In this document: positions 52,476 to 62,216 of the stretch, one piece after another
Position numbering within the stretch: the stretch's first letter is position 1
Layout: each line of letters opens with the position of its first letter
NCBI GenBank assembly: GCA_012862575.1
Contig: BLSF01000066.1
Coordinates: 62,001-126,000 of the forward strand
Direction of reading: 5' to 3'
Length of the DNA: 64,000 bases
DNA from: Parietichytrium sp. I65-24A
Lineage: Eukaryota; Sar; Bigyra; Thraustochytrida; Thraustochytriidae
Notes under the pieces: generated by a model
The model's input: only the letters and a program-made list of their open reading frames with translations
What the model was told of the DNA's origin: nothing
Databases searched by the model: none
Position numbers and translations under genes: made by a program

Positions 52476-53664
52476 TGGCTTCCTCGCATCTAGAGACAGC
52501 ATCAACATCGGACGGGATTGATTGCCAACGGGAAAAGTCTTTGACAGTTGAAATTGGATAAAACTTTCATTGACACTGTGATCAAAAATTGAAAGAGAGA
52601 AAGAAAGCTCAACGAAAAGTACAGCACCTGGCACGTGTGTCACGCCCGGTCTGAGGAACAGGTGCGGTACTGACAGCGAGTACTGGCATTCAGAGTCGGT
52701 GCTGCGAGTACCACATTGTGACCCAAGTGGGAGCTGAAAGAGCGCCATCATATCGACGGCCAGGAAGCCAATGGAATGCAAAAAGGACCCGGCTGTCCTA
52801 ATAAGTTAGTTTCACCAACGTGCCAAACCCCGTCCTTACAAAACAACTCCCGTTGCGAAGGAAGGAAGGAAGGATGGGGGGGGGTGAGAAGGGCCAGGCA
52901 AGCGAAAGAAAGAGTGCACATCACAAGTCGGAACATGCGCGCGTGCAGTACTGACAGTGGAAATCGTTTATGCAGCCGAGTGGGATATGCGTTGGTACTT
53001 AACTTGGTAGTCGGGACTCTTTGGCGCCCTTCTCTAAACCCAGCTTTAGACCCAGCAATCCCACGAAAGCCAATAAAGTGGAAACGAGAGCATCGTAGCC
53101 AAAAGCCCTCAGCTCTGAACAGGCGGCGAAGAATCAAGCAGTGAGCCTCCCTTTCTGATCTGCAATTGTAATGCTGTTGCAGTAGTGAGATTTTCTGGAC
53201 ATGAGAGGGTCCAACTTTTGATGGCTCCATACGAACGCAGGCAAATGTCTTCGTGTTTTGAGCCGTCCGGGCGGATTTGCAGGTTGTGGAGTTCAGAGAT
53301 CGTAGCCCGCCAAACGTCAGCTCCAGTTGCTCCAGATAACGCTGATAGGACGTGAGCACTGCTTCGAAAAGGTTCCGGGCTCCCGTCCAATTTAGATTGT
53401 TGGACTTTTAAAAAGCGAAGGCTGGGTAGGAGGATAAAATGGAGAAAGAAAAGCCGCGCAATGGAGTGAGAGCATTGACTGCGGATCATTGTGCGACCGA
53501 GAATTCTTTCTCTTGCTTACAGTTATTTCGAGACCGGTTCCTCGAACTGAATGACGCTGGTTGCGTTTTTAAATTGACAAAATTATCTCCAAGTCTTACT
53601 TTTAGTTTCACGCTATTTTGGAATACGTCTGAATTAGATAGACGGGCACTTGACATTGCAGCAA

Positions 53665-54471
53665 TTAGTTCGGATGCAAGAGCTTATGCAACTCTTCTTG
53701 TTTCCGGCGCTGATATATTTTGACGTGCCTCGGCAACTGCATGTCCAAGTTTGATTTCGTGGTGCTCATCAATCGTTCATGCCAGTCTTTGCGCCATTTA
53801 ATCTCAGAGAGCTGTTGCCAGCTGCTGTGGAGTTTAATATCGCGAGGCAAGTCAAGCTCGGGCATGGGGTCCCTGGATCGCAGCCTCTCGCGCCATCGAT
53901 TAATCTTTCTTGTTTCTGGCTCCGAAGTATCCACGCTTGCGGTAGTTCTAGCAAGCAGTCGATTGTGAGTTTTGCCTCGATCGCAAATAGCCTTGATCGC
54001 CTCGTTCCCGAGTCTCCGTTCAGATATAGGGAGCTGGGCCAGAGTTGTTGCAGCTGGGAAATGCAGCTCACCTAGGTTCTGCTGGGGGCTATCGATCTTC
54101 ACCATTCTTGACCTTGACTTTGGCCGACTTGAGAGGTCTCCGAAGCTCGAAGCATCCGACCAATTCGTCGCGCTTGAAGACTTTGCCCTCCTTGAGCTTG
54201 ATCTAGACTTTGGCGTGCCTGCGCCCGACTCGCGCTCATGTGTCTTGGCCCGCGAGAACTGCGCGCCGGTCCGTCTCATGAGCTGTGCATCTGAGCTCGT
54301 CTTCACCATTCTCGCACTGCTTCCGCAATCCATCTCCTCCTCTTCTCCTTCAAAACCGGTCTTCGCTTCCTCATCGCACAAGTCGAGCCCATCCTCGCAC
54401 GCGGCAATCCACTCGCGGAATTCCTGCGGGGTCTCGAGCTCGCACTCCCCAGCGTACACAAAGTACACCAT
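53665..54471 (-). CDS. Hypothetical protein with short LPxxIKL-type repeats
   Basis: 268 aa from ATG 54471. The N-terminus is acidic (~1-55), the middle is Ser/Arg/Lys-rich and disordered (~60-120), and the C-terminal third is basic and helical. Similar units recur in the second half: LGELHFPAATTL, PELDLPRDIKLHSSW and LDMQLPRHVKIYQRR, the latter two preceded by RWRERL and DWHERL. This suggests ~45-residue internal duplications. I do not recognise the family. Support for being real: a continuous ATG frame, biased composition and internal repeats. It is the first gene after the 12 kb gene-poor block. Confidence 0.6.
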   Translation of the reverse strand: MVYFVYAGECELETPQEFREWIAACEDGLDLCDEEAKTGFEGEEEEMDCGSSARMVKTSSDAQLMRRTGAQFSRAKTHERESGAGTPKSRSSSRRAKSSSATNWSDASSFGDLSSRPKSRSRMVKIDSPQQNLGELHFPAATTLAQLPISERRLGNEAIKAICDRGKTHNRLLARTTASVDTSEPETRKINRWRERLRSRDPMPELDLPRDIKLHSSWQQLSEIKWRKDWHERLMSTTKSNLDMQLPRHVKIYQRRKQEELHKLLHPN

Positions 54472-55968
54472 CGCTCTTTCCCCAACTTATCACTCTCCAC
54501 GTGCTCGCAGCGCGCAATCAACCGAGGCAGGAGCTCCTGCAGCCGCGCTATCGATCAACCAGCTCAGCTCTCGAGCATCGCTTTCCCGCCTTCCAGCAGC
54601 GCTGTCTTCAAGAGTCTTCAGTCCCAAAGTTGTGCAACACGAAAAACTTTTGATTGAAAAAGTGCGAGAAAAAAAATAAACTATGCACTCACTGTCAATG
54701 CATCAATGCACGCTGTCAAAGTCAAAAAATGTGCGACGACCTTAGTAGTTAACGATAGCGCCCTTACCCACGAGGGCTCAGGATCCAGCCTTAATGCATG
54801 GCCATCGACTGGTAGGACCCGGGGTGAGGGTAGTGGGTGCTACTGGGGACAGTAGATGATCATGGCGCGAAGGCAAGGCACCCTCCCGTTGGTCTGCGCT
54901 GCATCGCAAAACAGGCAGTCATCGCAAAGCGCTGGGAAAATAGATCCGTTCGAAGATGAGATGTTGCGCGGTTGCGTTCATTATCTTTGGAAACACATGA
55001 AGAACTCCGCTGAAAGTGCAATTTCAAAGCTTAGCAGGCGACCGCCACGTAGTGTTGGGAGTATTTTGCGGCTGAAAGTCTTCAGTGACGCTTTGGCCGA
55101 GGCGAAGGAAGAAAGCGCAACTGAGTATCTGAAAACCTGCACTGACACGATAGAACGAAAAAACTGTCATTTCGACCTTCGCGTCTGGTCCGTTTTCAGA
55201 ATTTTGGTCTACTCTCAAACATGGAGGAAACTTGGACCAAAGAGAACTCTCTTATTCCTGCGATCTGTGCCACAGGGCTGTGGTAATGTTGTTGGCAAAA
55301 CATGTAACGCCCACCGCAAATGGGTTCGAAACACGAGTGATCTCTCGAAACTAGAGTTTACCGTATTTCTTACGGCCGAGATTGGAAAGGGAAACCCCCC
55401 TTCACCGAGTATGTAGAAGTAGGGAGTGGCCCTGCAATCAATACATGTGTGAGCTAGATGCCGGTCAGCTCTTCTCACGCCAGTGAACTGCTCGTTTCCG
55501 AATGAACGGACTCGTTCAGCTGCTTTATTGTCTGACACCACACCCGTTGGCATGCACAAATACAGTCCACGCACACGTCGGACCTTTATTGTCTACTTCG
55601 CGTTGCCGCCCGCGTATTCAAGTAGGAAATCCGTTGTGCAAATCGACCTTGAATAAAAGCTTCAGCGCAAGTGCAGCCTCTTCAATTTGAAGTGTTTTGC
55701 GCTACAAACATTTGGTGAGAGTTACAATGAATGGCTTCGGAATAGTAAATTGACAAGCTCACAACTAGATCGATGGCTCAATAAAACAAGCTGCGGGTGC
55801 GTCAGAGAGAATTACCAACGTGGCAAAAGAGCACGCCTAGCTCGCGCTGGTCTTCGTGTGACGGAAAGGATAGGGAAGGAGAGGAGAAAGGGCGGGCGCA
55901 GGAAGGTACTGGGCATGCCTCCTGGGCTCGCCGGCGAATAGGCTCGCAAGGGGCGAACATCGGACGCC
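54472..55968. other. Intergenic region with one doubtful ORF
   Basis: About 1.5 kb between the divergent hypothetical gene (-) and the 7TM gene (+). Apart from the ORF at 54856-55416, nothing is recognisable. Confidence 0.4.
54856..55416 (+). CDS. Doubtful hypothetical protein
   Basis: 186 aa. The first ~115 residues have plausible protein composition, with helical Leu/Arg/Glu-rich segments such as GSILRLKVFSDALAEAKEES. The rest looks less protein-like. A second ATG (54862) has a better context. A GTATGT near the end could be a splice donor, so this may be one exon of a longer gene or a decayed copy. No family recognised. Confidence 0.3.
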   Translation: MIMARRQGTLPLVCAASQNRQSSQSAGKIDPFEDEMLRGCVHYLWKHMKNSAESAISKLSRRPPRSVGSILRLKVFSDALAEAKEESATEYLKTCTDTIERKNCHFDLRVWSVFRILVYSQTWRKLGPKRTLLFLRSVPQGCGNVVGKTCNAHRKWVRNTSDLSKLEFTVFLTAEIGKGNPPSPSM

Positions 55969-57894
55969 ATGGAGCCGGGGCGAGCGACGATGAACGCATC
56001 GAGCAAAGTCCGGCCATTGCCAAGCATTGCGTGGGACGGTGGCATAACTCAAGTAGAGACTGTTTCGAAAGAAGAAGAATTAGAGGATCTTGATGCCTTG
56101 TTACAAGGGCTTTCTCACGCGGATCAAGTCGGGACGCAACGGAGCTTGACACCATGTCTTGTGGACGGGAGCTATAGGAATAGGTCGGCTTCGCAACGCA
56201 GCCTAGTGCTGAGCGGTGTGCGGCGTTTGAGTCTCGGGGAAAAAAATCAAAGCGACGTAATCATGGAGCTCTCGAAAGCTTATTCTTCAGGAAATTCAAA
56301 CTTGAAGTCAGCATTGTGCATGGGTCGAGATTGCAAAATATCGGATGTTATGGTGCCTTACAAAACTATTTCTCGACAGCGCCGGTCGACCATATGCGCG
56401 ATTCAACCCGTAATCCCTTCCGATGGAAATGACGACGCCAGCTACACGCCCTTTTACTCGATTGAGATGCAGAAAGTAGTCGTGGTGAAGAACTTCCCCA
56501 GCATCTGGTCGCAAGCGCAAATTCTGGATATTATGGCAAGGTTTGGGTGTATCTCCGAGTCAGTTTTTGTGCCCAAAAAGGGCTGGGAAACGAGTGATGC
56601 AATTGTGGTCAGATACGAGAGAACCAAGGCGGCGTTAAACGCGATCCTCTCTCTCTCTTCCAAAAAAGTGGGTTTTAACGGCAAGTCGATCAAGGTGCAC
56701 CTTGTTCGAGGCCAGTTCTTGCAACTTCCGATGGTTGTTAAGCTTGACACTCCTATGCATGTGTCCATGCGAGAAAATGGACGCACGATATTTCAGCGTT
56801 CGATATTCACTCAGATTATGTTTGGGACGACACACTATGGAATTCAGTTTGTCGATTGGAAAGGGCCAAAACGAATAGCACTATACAACACCATTTTTGG
56901 GTACGTCCATCCGCTTTTTGCGAGCTTGACCATGATAGCGAGTGCGGTTTACTGCTTGTTCTACCAGATTTATGTGCACTATCAAACTGGGAGCCTGGAC
57001 CAAATTCTGCTCATGTTTACAGTGGGAACCTTTTTCGGGTTCTTCGCGATTGCGCACATATTTCACTGCATCGAGCAGTCTCGGCTCTTCTCTGATTCAG
57101 GCATTTGCTTGGTTACGCAGAGCGCAATTCAGAAGGAGTCCGATGTTGCCTATGTTCGTTCGCTCGATAGAAAGCTTTCTGATAAAGCATTTCCATCGGT
57201 CTTATTCGTCTGGTTCATTGCCTCCATTTTGCTCTTTAAAGCGATCGGTCAACACGATACTTTCCACTTTTCAATGAAAATCGTCTGCTGCATTGCAGGG
57301 TATTACGCCTTTGCAAGCGGGCACATTGCCCTAGCTCGCGTTTCGCTGTACAGCCGCATCATCGAGTCTTTGTTGCGCAGAAAGCAGAGGGATCTTTTTC
57401 TTGGTGTCGCCCCACCCGAAGAGTATAAGAAAGATTATTTGAGAGTCTCCTTGGTTGCTCAGGAGGTAATTGATCGCGAAAATCACTTGTTCTTCACGAT
57501 GACGATTGCCCTTGCAAGCTCAACGTTGTGCTTGAGCGCCACTCTCTTCCTGGTGTCTGGCATCATTGTTCAGAACAATTCTGTTTTGGCGGTCTTCGTC
57601 GTGATCTCCTACAATGTGATCAACCAGCTGTGGTGGTACATGGTCATGCTTCAGGGTACAAGGATCACGAAAGCATTCCGGGACTTGCTGGATAATCTTA
57701 AGAGTCCAATCTTCTTCGAAGACAAGATGTTCCAATCCCAAACGAAGCAGCAAAGGCGAGATCTCAGCTCCAGTATTCCTGGAATTATTGTGTTTGGTCA
57801 GGTTTTGGATGTCAATCTCCTCATCCACGTAGGAAGGTTGGCCGGCTCGGTTATTGCGATCGTACTGTTACGCGTCGTTTTGCTAGTTATGTAG
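55969..57894 (+). CDS. RRM-like domain fused to a seven-transmembrane protein
   Basis: 641 aa from ATG 55969 (GCCATGG context). Residues 1-160 are polar and Ser-rich. Residues ~168-255 resemble an RNA-recognition motif: KVVVVKNFPS (RNP2 position), helix QILDIMARFG, strand SDAIVVRYER (RNP1 position), then NGKSIKVHLVRG. The aromatic RNP residues are mostly absent, so canonical RNA binding is doubtful. Residues ~300-641 contain about seven hydrophobic helices (approx. 305-335, 342-370, 395-415, 425-450, 505-530, 540-560, 612-638). Long charged loops include SLYSRIIESLLRRKQRD after helix 4. The closing FGQVLDVNLL...IVLLRVVLL resembles the last helix of gustatory-receptor-like proteins. Function unknown; sensory channel is a guess. 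Convergent with the RGS gene. Confidence 0.8.
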   Translation: MEPGRATMNASSKVRPLPSIAWDGGITQVETVSKEEELEDLDALLQGLSHADQVGTQRSLTPCLVDGSYRNRSASQRSLVLSGVRRLSLGEKNQSDVIMELSKAYSSGNSNLKSALCMGRDCKISDVMVPYKTISRQRRSTICAIQPVIPSDGNDDASYTPFYSIEMQKVVVVKNFPSIWSQAQILDIMARFGCISESVFVPKKGWETSDAIVVRYERTKAALNAILSLSSKKVGFNGKSIKVHLVRGQFLQLPMVVKLDTPMHVSMRENGRTIFQRSIFTQIMFGTTHYGIQFVDWKGPKRIALYNTIFGYVHPLFASLTMIASAVYCLFYQIYVHYQTGSLDQILLMFTVGTFFGFFAIAHIFHCIEQSRLFSDSGICLVTQSAIQKESDVAYVRSLDRKLSDKAFPSVLFVWFIASILLFKAIGQHDTFHFSMKIVCCIAGYYAFASGHIALARVSLYSRIIESLLRRKQRDLFLGVAPPEEYKKDYLRVSLVAQEVIDRENHLFFTMTIALASSTLCLSATLFLVSGIIVQNNSVLAVFVVISYNVINQLWWYMVMLQGTRITKAFRDLLDNLKSPIFFEDKMFQSQTKQQRRDLSSSIPGIIVFGQVLDVNLLIHVGRLAGSVIAIVLLRVVLLVM

Positions 57895-58350
57895 GCCCAC
57901 GGTGTCTTCGTCAGTCTTTCTAGGTCACTTTGGGCTTCTCGTCGGTGGAGCAGTTTAAATACATTCCGCTGACGCTCGAGTAAAAATTTGCAAGATGTGT
58001 CTGAGAATGAATATATAATCATGTTCCAAGGTGTACTTAAAGGAAGAAACGTGTACTTATATCAGCTTTCCCAAGTTCGTCATAGACTAACAAGCTTTAT
58101 TTTACAGCAAATGTTTGAGAGCGACACATATAACCTACTTTCACACCTAGCCTTCGCATCGTACAATCAGAGCTGGCCAGAGAGTCTTGTGCTTTCCTCT
58201 CGCAACATTCTTATATTCTCTTCGTACTTGGTACCCTCATGCAGTTTTGCAATCAAATCCAGGGAACTGGGCGTAACGAAATCTACAGTTGATGTGGCGC
58301 AGTCTCAGGTATTGTCAGGGCGCGGAACCCAAATGGGCTGAAATCAAGGT
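57895..58350. other. Convergent 3' spacer between the 7TM and RGS genes
   Basis: About 450 bp with no recognisable ORF. The AT-rich patch 57990-58060 may hold 3' signals. Confidence 0.5.
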
Positions 58351-59193
58351 TCAAAACGGATACAAGTCTTTGCCCGGTGGTGCGAGAAGTATTACCAGGA
58401 TCTGAATCGTCCAGAGGGCGATTGCCTGTCCAAAGACTACAAACGCCCGCTTGATGAGCCTCCGTTTCACAATTTCTTCTTTCATTTGAATGGCTCGGCC
58501 AGACTTGTACATATACTTTCGCAATGCTCGAGGCGTGATTAAGCAAGGGCAAATGCGATGGTAGCCAGTGACGTAAAACATGCTCCCGGGCACGAAAAAG
58601 AGTACACAGATTAAGCGCCAGCATCGAGAAGAGAGGATCTCCTGAGCCCTGGGGCTGAGCCCCTCCAGCCCCAGGAGCTGTAAAGCGATGATCGACAGGC
58701 CGACCATCCAGCCCAAGAAAATCATCAGCTTTCCCCGCTGCACTCTAGCATAAGCCAGAGGCTCTGGCATGTTGCTTGATGACACGAAGTCCAGGAACCT
58801 GGAAAATGGACCCAGATGAAGCATATTTTTGACCTCTTCACGGGCCTCTAAAAACACCAGGGCGTACTTTTCGTCACTGTAAACGTCGCCTTCGGCGCAC
58901 TCTGTGTGCCTGGCCAGGATTTTTGCACGGCAAGACGAAGAGATGTTGATCTCCTGCGGCGATTCGATCTCTATGTACTCGCCCACAATTTCGCTCATGC
59001 CCTTCAATGACGGATTCTCCCGGTATGCGTCTGCAGCGACAACAAAGCTGACCAGCTCGTCGCATCTCTCCAGTTGGCAATACTTTGTGAACTCTTGAAT
59101 GGTAAGCGGAAATTGCCGCTTTCCGGCCAAAAGCTCCTCCAACAAAGTGCACATTTTGTGCTCAGTCGGCACGACCACCGTGAAGTCACCCAT
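58351..59193 (-). CDS. RGS-domain protein with three C-terminal transmembrane helices (RAX1-like)
   Basis: 280 aa from ATG 59193. Residues ~28-145 fit an RGS domain: FPLTIQEFTKYCQLERCDE, VVAADAYREN, IVGEYIEIESPQEINIS, then AREEVKNMLHLGPFSRFLDF. RGS domains speed GTP hydrolysis by G-alpha subunits. Three hydrophobic helices follow (~160-182, ~200-222, ~252-272), separated by a conserved-looking GYHRICPC..PRALRKYM loop. Order and size match fungal Rax1 and similar RGS-TM proteins, where the role is in cell polarity rather than proven G-protein control. Assignment is by motif reading; critical RGS catalytic Asn residues were not verified. Convergent with the 7TM gene. Confidence 0.82.
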   Translation of the reverse strand: MGDFTVVVPTEHKMCTLLEELLAGKRQFPLTIQEFTKYCQLERCDELVSFVVAADAYRENPSLKGMSEIVGEYIEIESPQEINISSSCRAKILARHTECAEGDVYSDEKYALVFLEAREEVKNMLHLGPFSRFLDFVSSSNMPEPLAYARVQRGKLMIFLGWMVGLSIIALQLLGLEGLSPRAQEILSSRCWRLICVLFFVPGSMFYVTGYHRICPCLITPRALRKYMYKSGRAIQMKEEIVKRRLIKRAFVVFGQAIALWTIQILVILLAPPGKDLYPF

Positions 59194-61216
59194 TTTTGGT
59201 TTCCGACACCTGTGTTCTAAAACCCGCGAAGGACTCGCGCTTCACTGCCAACGCAGAAGGCTCTCTTCCCGCCGCGCAACGCTCTGCTCTATCTCTATCC
59301 TGAGGCAACTGGTCTCTTGCTGCGGTGAGGATGGACAGTCGAGTTTTGTCTTTGTACGTCGACACCACTCGACAGGGTTCAAGATCGCGAGCATTCACAG
59401 CAATGAGGTAACGGCCCGCTCAGCTGACTTGTTGGAAGTGTACTAAAGTTTAGTTCGACCTCCAGGAGTCTCAAGCAGTGCCATTTTTCGCAATGTATCA
59501 CAATGTACGGGAGAAGAGCGGGAAATTATTTCGAGTCGCTTTACCGGCCTGTTCGTCAATCATAGTATGGTACATATACATAAACGTGTGGCGCCCTTCT
59601 TTTCTTTCTCCCAATCGGCGATGCTCTCCGCTCGGGAATTCGCTCTCTTTCACAACGGAGTTGAGCTTTTTTGTTCTCATTTTATTTCAATTCTTATTTT
59701 TGGATATACGGCTCGTCTCCTTCTCAAAAGTGTGAGACGTGGAAAGTGAGGCGTGCAAAACTCGAACCCTTTCTCTTCAGTAGCTGACGTAACAAAGTTG
59801 GTTTAATTGAGAGCAACCCATATTTCTCAGAGATGGTAAGTGAGTGGGTGGGTGGGTGGTTTCATGGCGTCAATATCAGGGCCATCGTTCTTCTCCCAGC
59901 ATACACATGCAGAGAGAGACAGAGAGGGACAGAGACAGAGAGAGACAGACACACACACAGAGAGAAAGAGAGAAAGTGTAAACGAGAGATCACAGAGCCA
60001 TCGCGTGCTCCTCCTAGAGATACATTTGCGACGATTACTTGATTGATGGGAGTGTACGGCAGGTTACAGATGACAATTGCGAGACATCCACCTCCGTCCA
60101 AAGCGGGCAGGAGGAGAGGCAGGAGAGCGGCAGTTTACAACACCGAACCCGATGTGAAGGTGCCGCATTGCAAGCATATTACCACCGCTGTAGATGTGAC
60201 CACCAGTCAGTCTCCCATGGCGTCCAAGCCTTTCACAGTAGCGCTGCGGGCAGGTGGGTCAATACCGTTACCGGACACATCAAAAGTAGCCTCAACCTAC
60301 CCGTTACTCTGCAACTACCAGGACTGCCACGGCCTTGACGTCACCTGCTCTCTCAACTCCACATTCACAGCATATCACAGCACAGCACAACACAGGGTCG
60401 ATCGATCGAACGATCCTGCGTAGCGAGAAAAGTCTTGTTTGGTGTTTCAATCACCGCTTCAAGCAACGCTGGCGCTACGGCAAAAGTCGCCTAATTTTTA
60501 GATGTGTATTCGCGAGCACAGCACGACACAATGCCTCCAATCTCACTCGCCACTGGGCGGCTCGGCGGCTTCCTCTACGCAGAAATTTGACCAACTTTGT
60601 AGGGCCGGCTACGCGAGACTGGGTCTACTTGTGGCAGGTGCAACCATCCCACACATACTTTTTTGACCTGAAAACATGGTGCGCTAAGATTGCGGCCGTT
60701 TGGTTAGCTGGACGTGCTCGACTTGGGGAAGCAAGGTGGTGCTCCCGATTCGTTCATCGTTCGTGAGTCAACCACAAAGTTGAAAATCAAAATTCAAAAT
60801 GTACAGAGACAAACAAGTATGAATGTGACTTCAAGTAGGAGAGCGATCTGAACAGTGTCGCAGGGGAAAGGTTGACTAAATAGAGGTGTTATGCGTTGTA
60901 AATTTGGCATGTCGAAAGCGGTGAAAGACAGGCAGACAGATAGATGCTCAGAGGTTCTGGGACCGCAGGGCTCCTCCTTCTTTGAACAACCTATCTCTCT
61001 ATAACTCTCTCTCTCTTTCATGCGCGAACAAAGAAGATCCGTTCTGCAAAATAAAACAGGTCGTTTTTTCAATATGTTTTACAAGATGGACTTCTTTTGC
61101 AGTGTTTTCATGAACAGAAAAATCCAAAACGTTGGTGCAAATGGTTGAAAAAGAGGTCGATCTTCTGGGTAAGGAGCCACTAAAAGGCGAAAGTGAAGCT
61201 TTGCGAGGAAAATCAT
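59194..61216. other. ~2 kb intergenic region with simple repeats
   Basis: It contains a GTGGGTGGG run (59844-59860) and an AGAGAC/ACAC purine-rich microsatellite (59911-59975). Overlapping ORFs at 60039-60766 share no recognisable domain and are not called. Confidence 0.5.
59911..59975. repeat. (AGAGAC)n/(AC)n/(AGA)n microsatellite
   Basis: Imperfect AGAGAC units pass through ACACACAC into AGAGAAAG. Confidence 0.85.
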
Positions 61217-61683
61217 TTATAGCTCCTCCTTGCCTTCGGACTTGACGATGGATTGCAGCCGTGCTTCAGCCGCTGGCCAGTTGATGAGCTTAAACCAATT
61301 CTCCACATAGTCAGGACGGTTGTTCTGGTATTTCAAGTAGTACGCATGCTCCCACACGTCGAGCCCGAGCACGATCGGTGATGCCGGGGTGTCCTGATTT
61401 GGTGTCGTCTTGATGACAAGGGCATCATCTTCGTAAAGCAACCACGCCCACCCCGAACCAAATACGCTTACGGCCTGTTGCACAAAAGCGTTTTTGAACA
61501 TTTCAAAGCTTTGAAACGATGCCTTGATATGCTTGTCCACGAGGGAGCCATCTTCTGGGACATTTTCTGCTTCTGCATCAGATGGTTTCATCATAGACTT
61601 CCAGAACAGGTCATGGTTGACGTATCCTCCTCCGTTATTTCTTATCGTGCCTCGCAGTCTCGACGGTACCTGGTCCAAGGACT
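61217..61683 (-). CDS. Manganese superoxide dismutase, exon 2
   Basis: The C-terminal 155 residues of a 244-aa SOD joined to exon 1 (61949-62216). It contains the [13 protein letters not shown] motif with metal ligand His113, then GSGWAWL, and the ligands Asp198 and His202 in [12 protein letters not shown] before the NH ligand plus the later PNQDTP glutamine (the Mn-type Gln position) indicate MnSOD rather than FeSOD. It converts superoxide to hydrogen peroxide and oxygen. The frame start at 61678 is TTG within the exon; the acceptor is CAG|AGTCC, restoring [13 protein letters not shown] across the junction. Confidence 0.93.
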
Positions 61684-61948
61684 CTGCGAGCAGAATTCAA
61701 AACAGTCAATTAGCCACCAAACCCGACCTACAAAGCCACCACGCACGCCACTATCACGCCTTTCCAAGAATCGAAGGACATCATCAACTCATTCGTCGAC
61801 GTTCAATCGACCATCGCCACCACGATTCATCAATTCTTCCGACCGATGCCAATTTGCAGTCGATCCAATCATTCCCGTCAAAACAACAAACCACAAACCA
61901 CAAACCACCAACCACCAACCACCAACAACAAATATCACACCAACTCAC
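61684..61948 (-). other. 265-nt GT-AG intron in the SOD gene
   Basis: Donor C|GTGAGT, acceptor CGCAG|AG, phase 1 (the Gln codon is split after its first base). The intron carries an ACCACAA/ACCAACC tandem stretch (61888-61930) and stops the frame at once if retained. Confidence 0.92.
61888..61930. repeat. AACCACAA/ACCAACC tandem repeat inside the SOD intron
   Basis: Successive ACCACAA, ACCACCA and ACCAACA units of 7 bp. Confidence 0.8.
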
Positions 61949-62216
61949 GCAGCAGCTTGTCCACGCCCAGCTTGGCCAAGTGTTTGTTCTCCGGGTCCGC
62001 TCTCAGTTCCGCTAACGCTGCGTTCAGCTTGTTCGTGTACCCTTGGTGGTGTTTCAGGTGGTGAATTCGCATCGTCTGCTCGTCAATGAACGGCTCCAGC
62101 GCGTCGTACTCGTACGGCAGCGGCGGCAGCGGCAGGTTCTGCCCCACACCTGGCGTAGCGAGGACCACCGCCGCGGACACCCACAGCGCGCACCCTGCGC
62201 TTCGTGCACACACCAT
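61949..62216 (-). CDS. Manganese superoxide dismutase, exon 1 (with signal peptide)
   Basis: ATG 62216 is the first in-frame ATG; the longer frame begins at GTG 62396. Residues ~1-25 are hydrophobic ([14 protein letters not shown]) after two basic residues, ending in small residues. They read as a secretory signal peptide more than a mitochondrial presequence, which would have repeated Arg. The SOD fold begins at [11 protein letters not shown], with ligand His52 in [15 protein letters not shown]. The first exon ends in phase 1 after KLL. A mitochondrial targeting reading is not excluded. Confidence 0.85.

Larger units (their letters stand above)
41702..53664. other. ~12 kb gene-poor, simple-repeat-rich block
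   Basis: I find no ORF with recognisable domains or convincing composition here, against an average gap of about 1 kb elsewhere. The block is dense in (CT)n, (CTT)n, (GAAA)n, (TTGG)n and hexamer repeats, listed separately where clear, and in GTAC-centred palindromes. Short ORFs such as 50333-50899 (-) and 45810-46193 (+) read as random or repeat-derived sequence. No tRNA, 5S, U2 or U6 motif was seen by eye. Non-coding RNAs, multi-exon genes with small exons, or a structural chromosome region remain possible. Confidence 0.55.

Noticed and set aside
53439-53723. Short plus-strand ORF ending like an ankyrin repeat (LDIAA...LLVSGADIF)
   Set aside because: One repeat-like end only; its tail overlaps the opposite-strand hypothetical gene, whose frame is longer and better supported. 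A TTGCTTACAG acceptor-like site inside it is noted but not enough.
60043-60766. Overlapping plus-strand ORFs (126 and 143 codons)
   Set aside because: Overlap in different frames, no recognisable motif, adjacent to microsatellite DNA.
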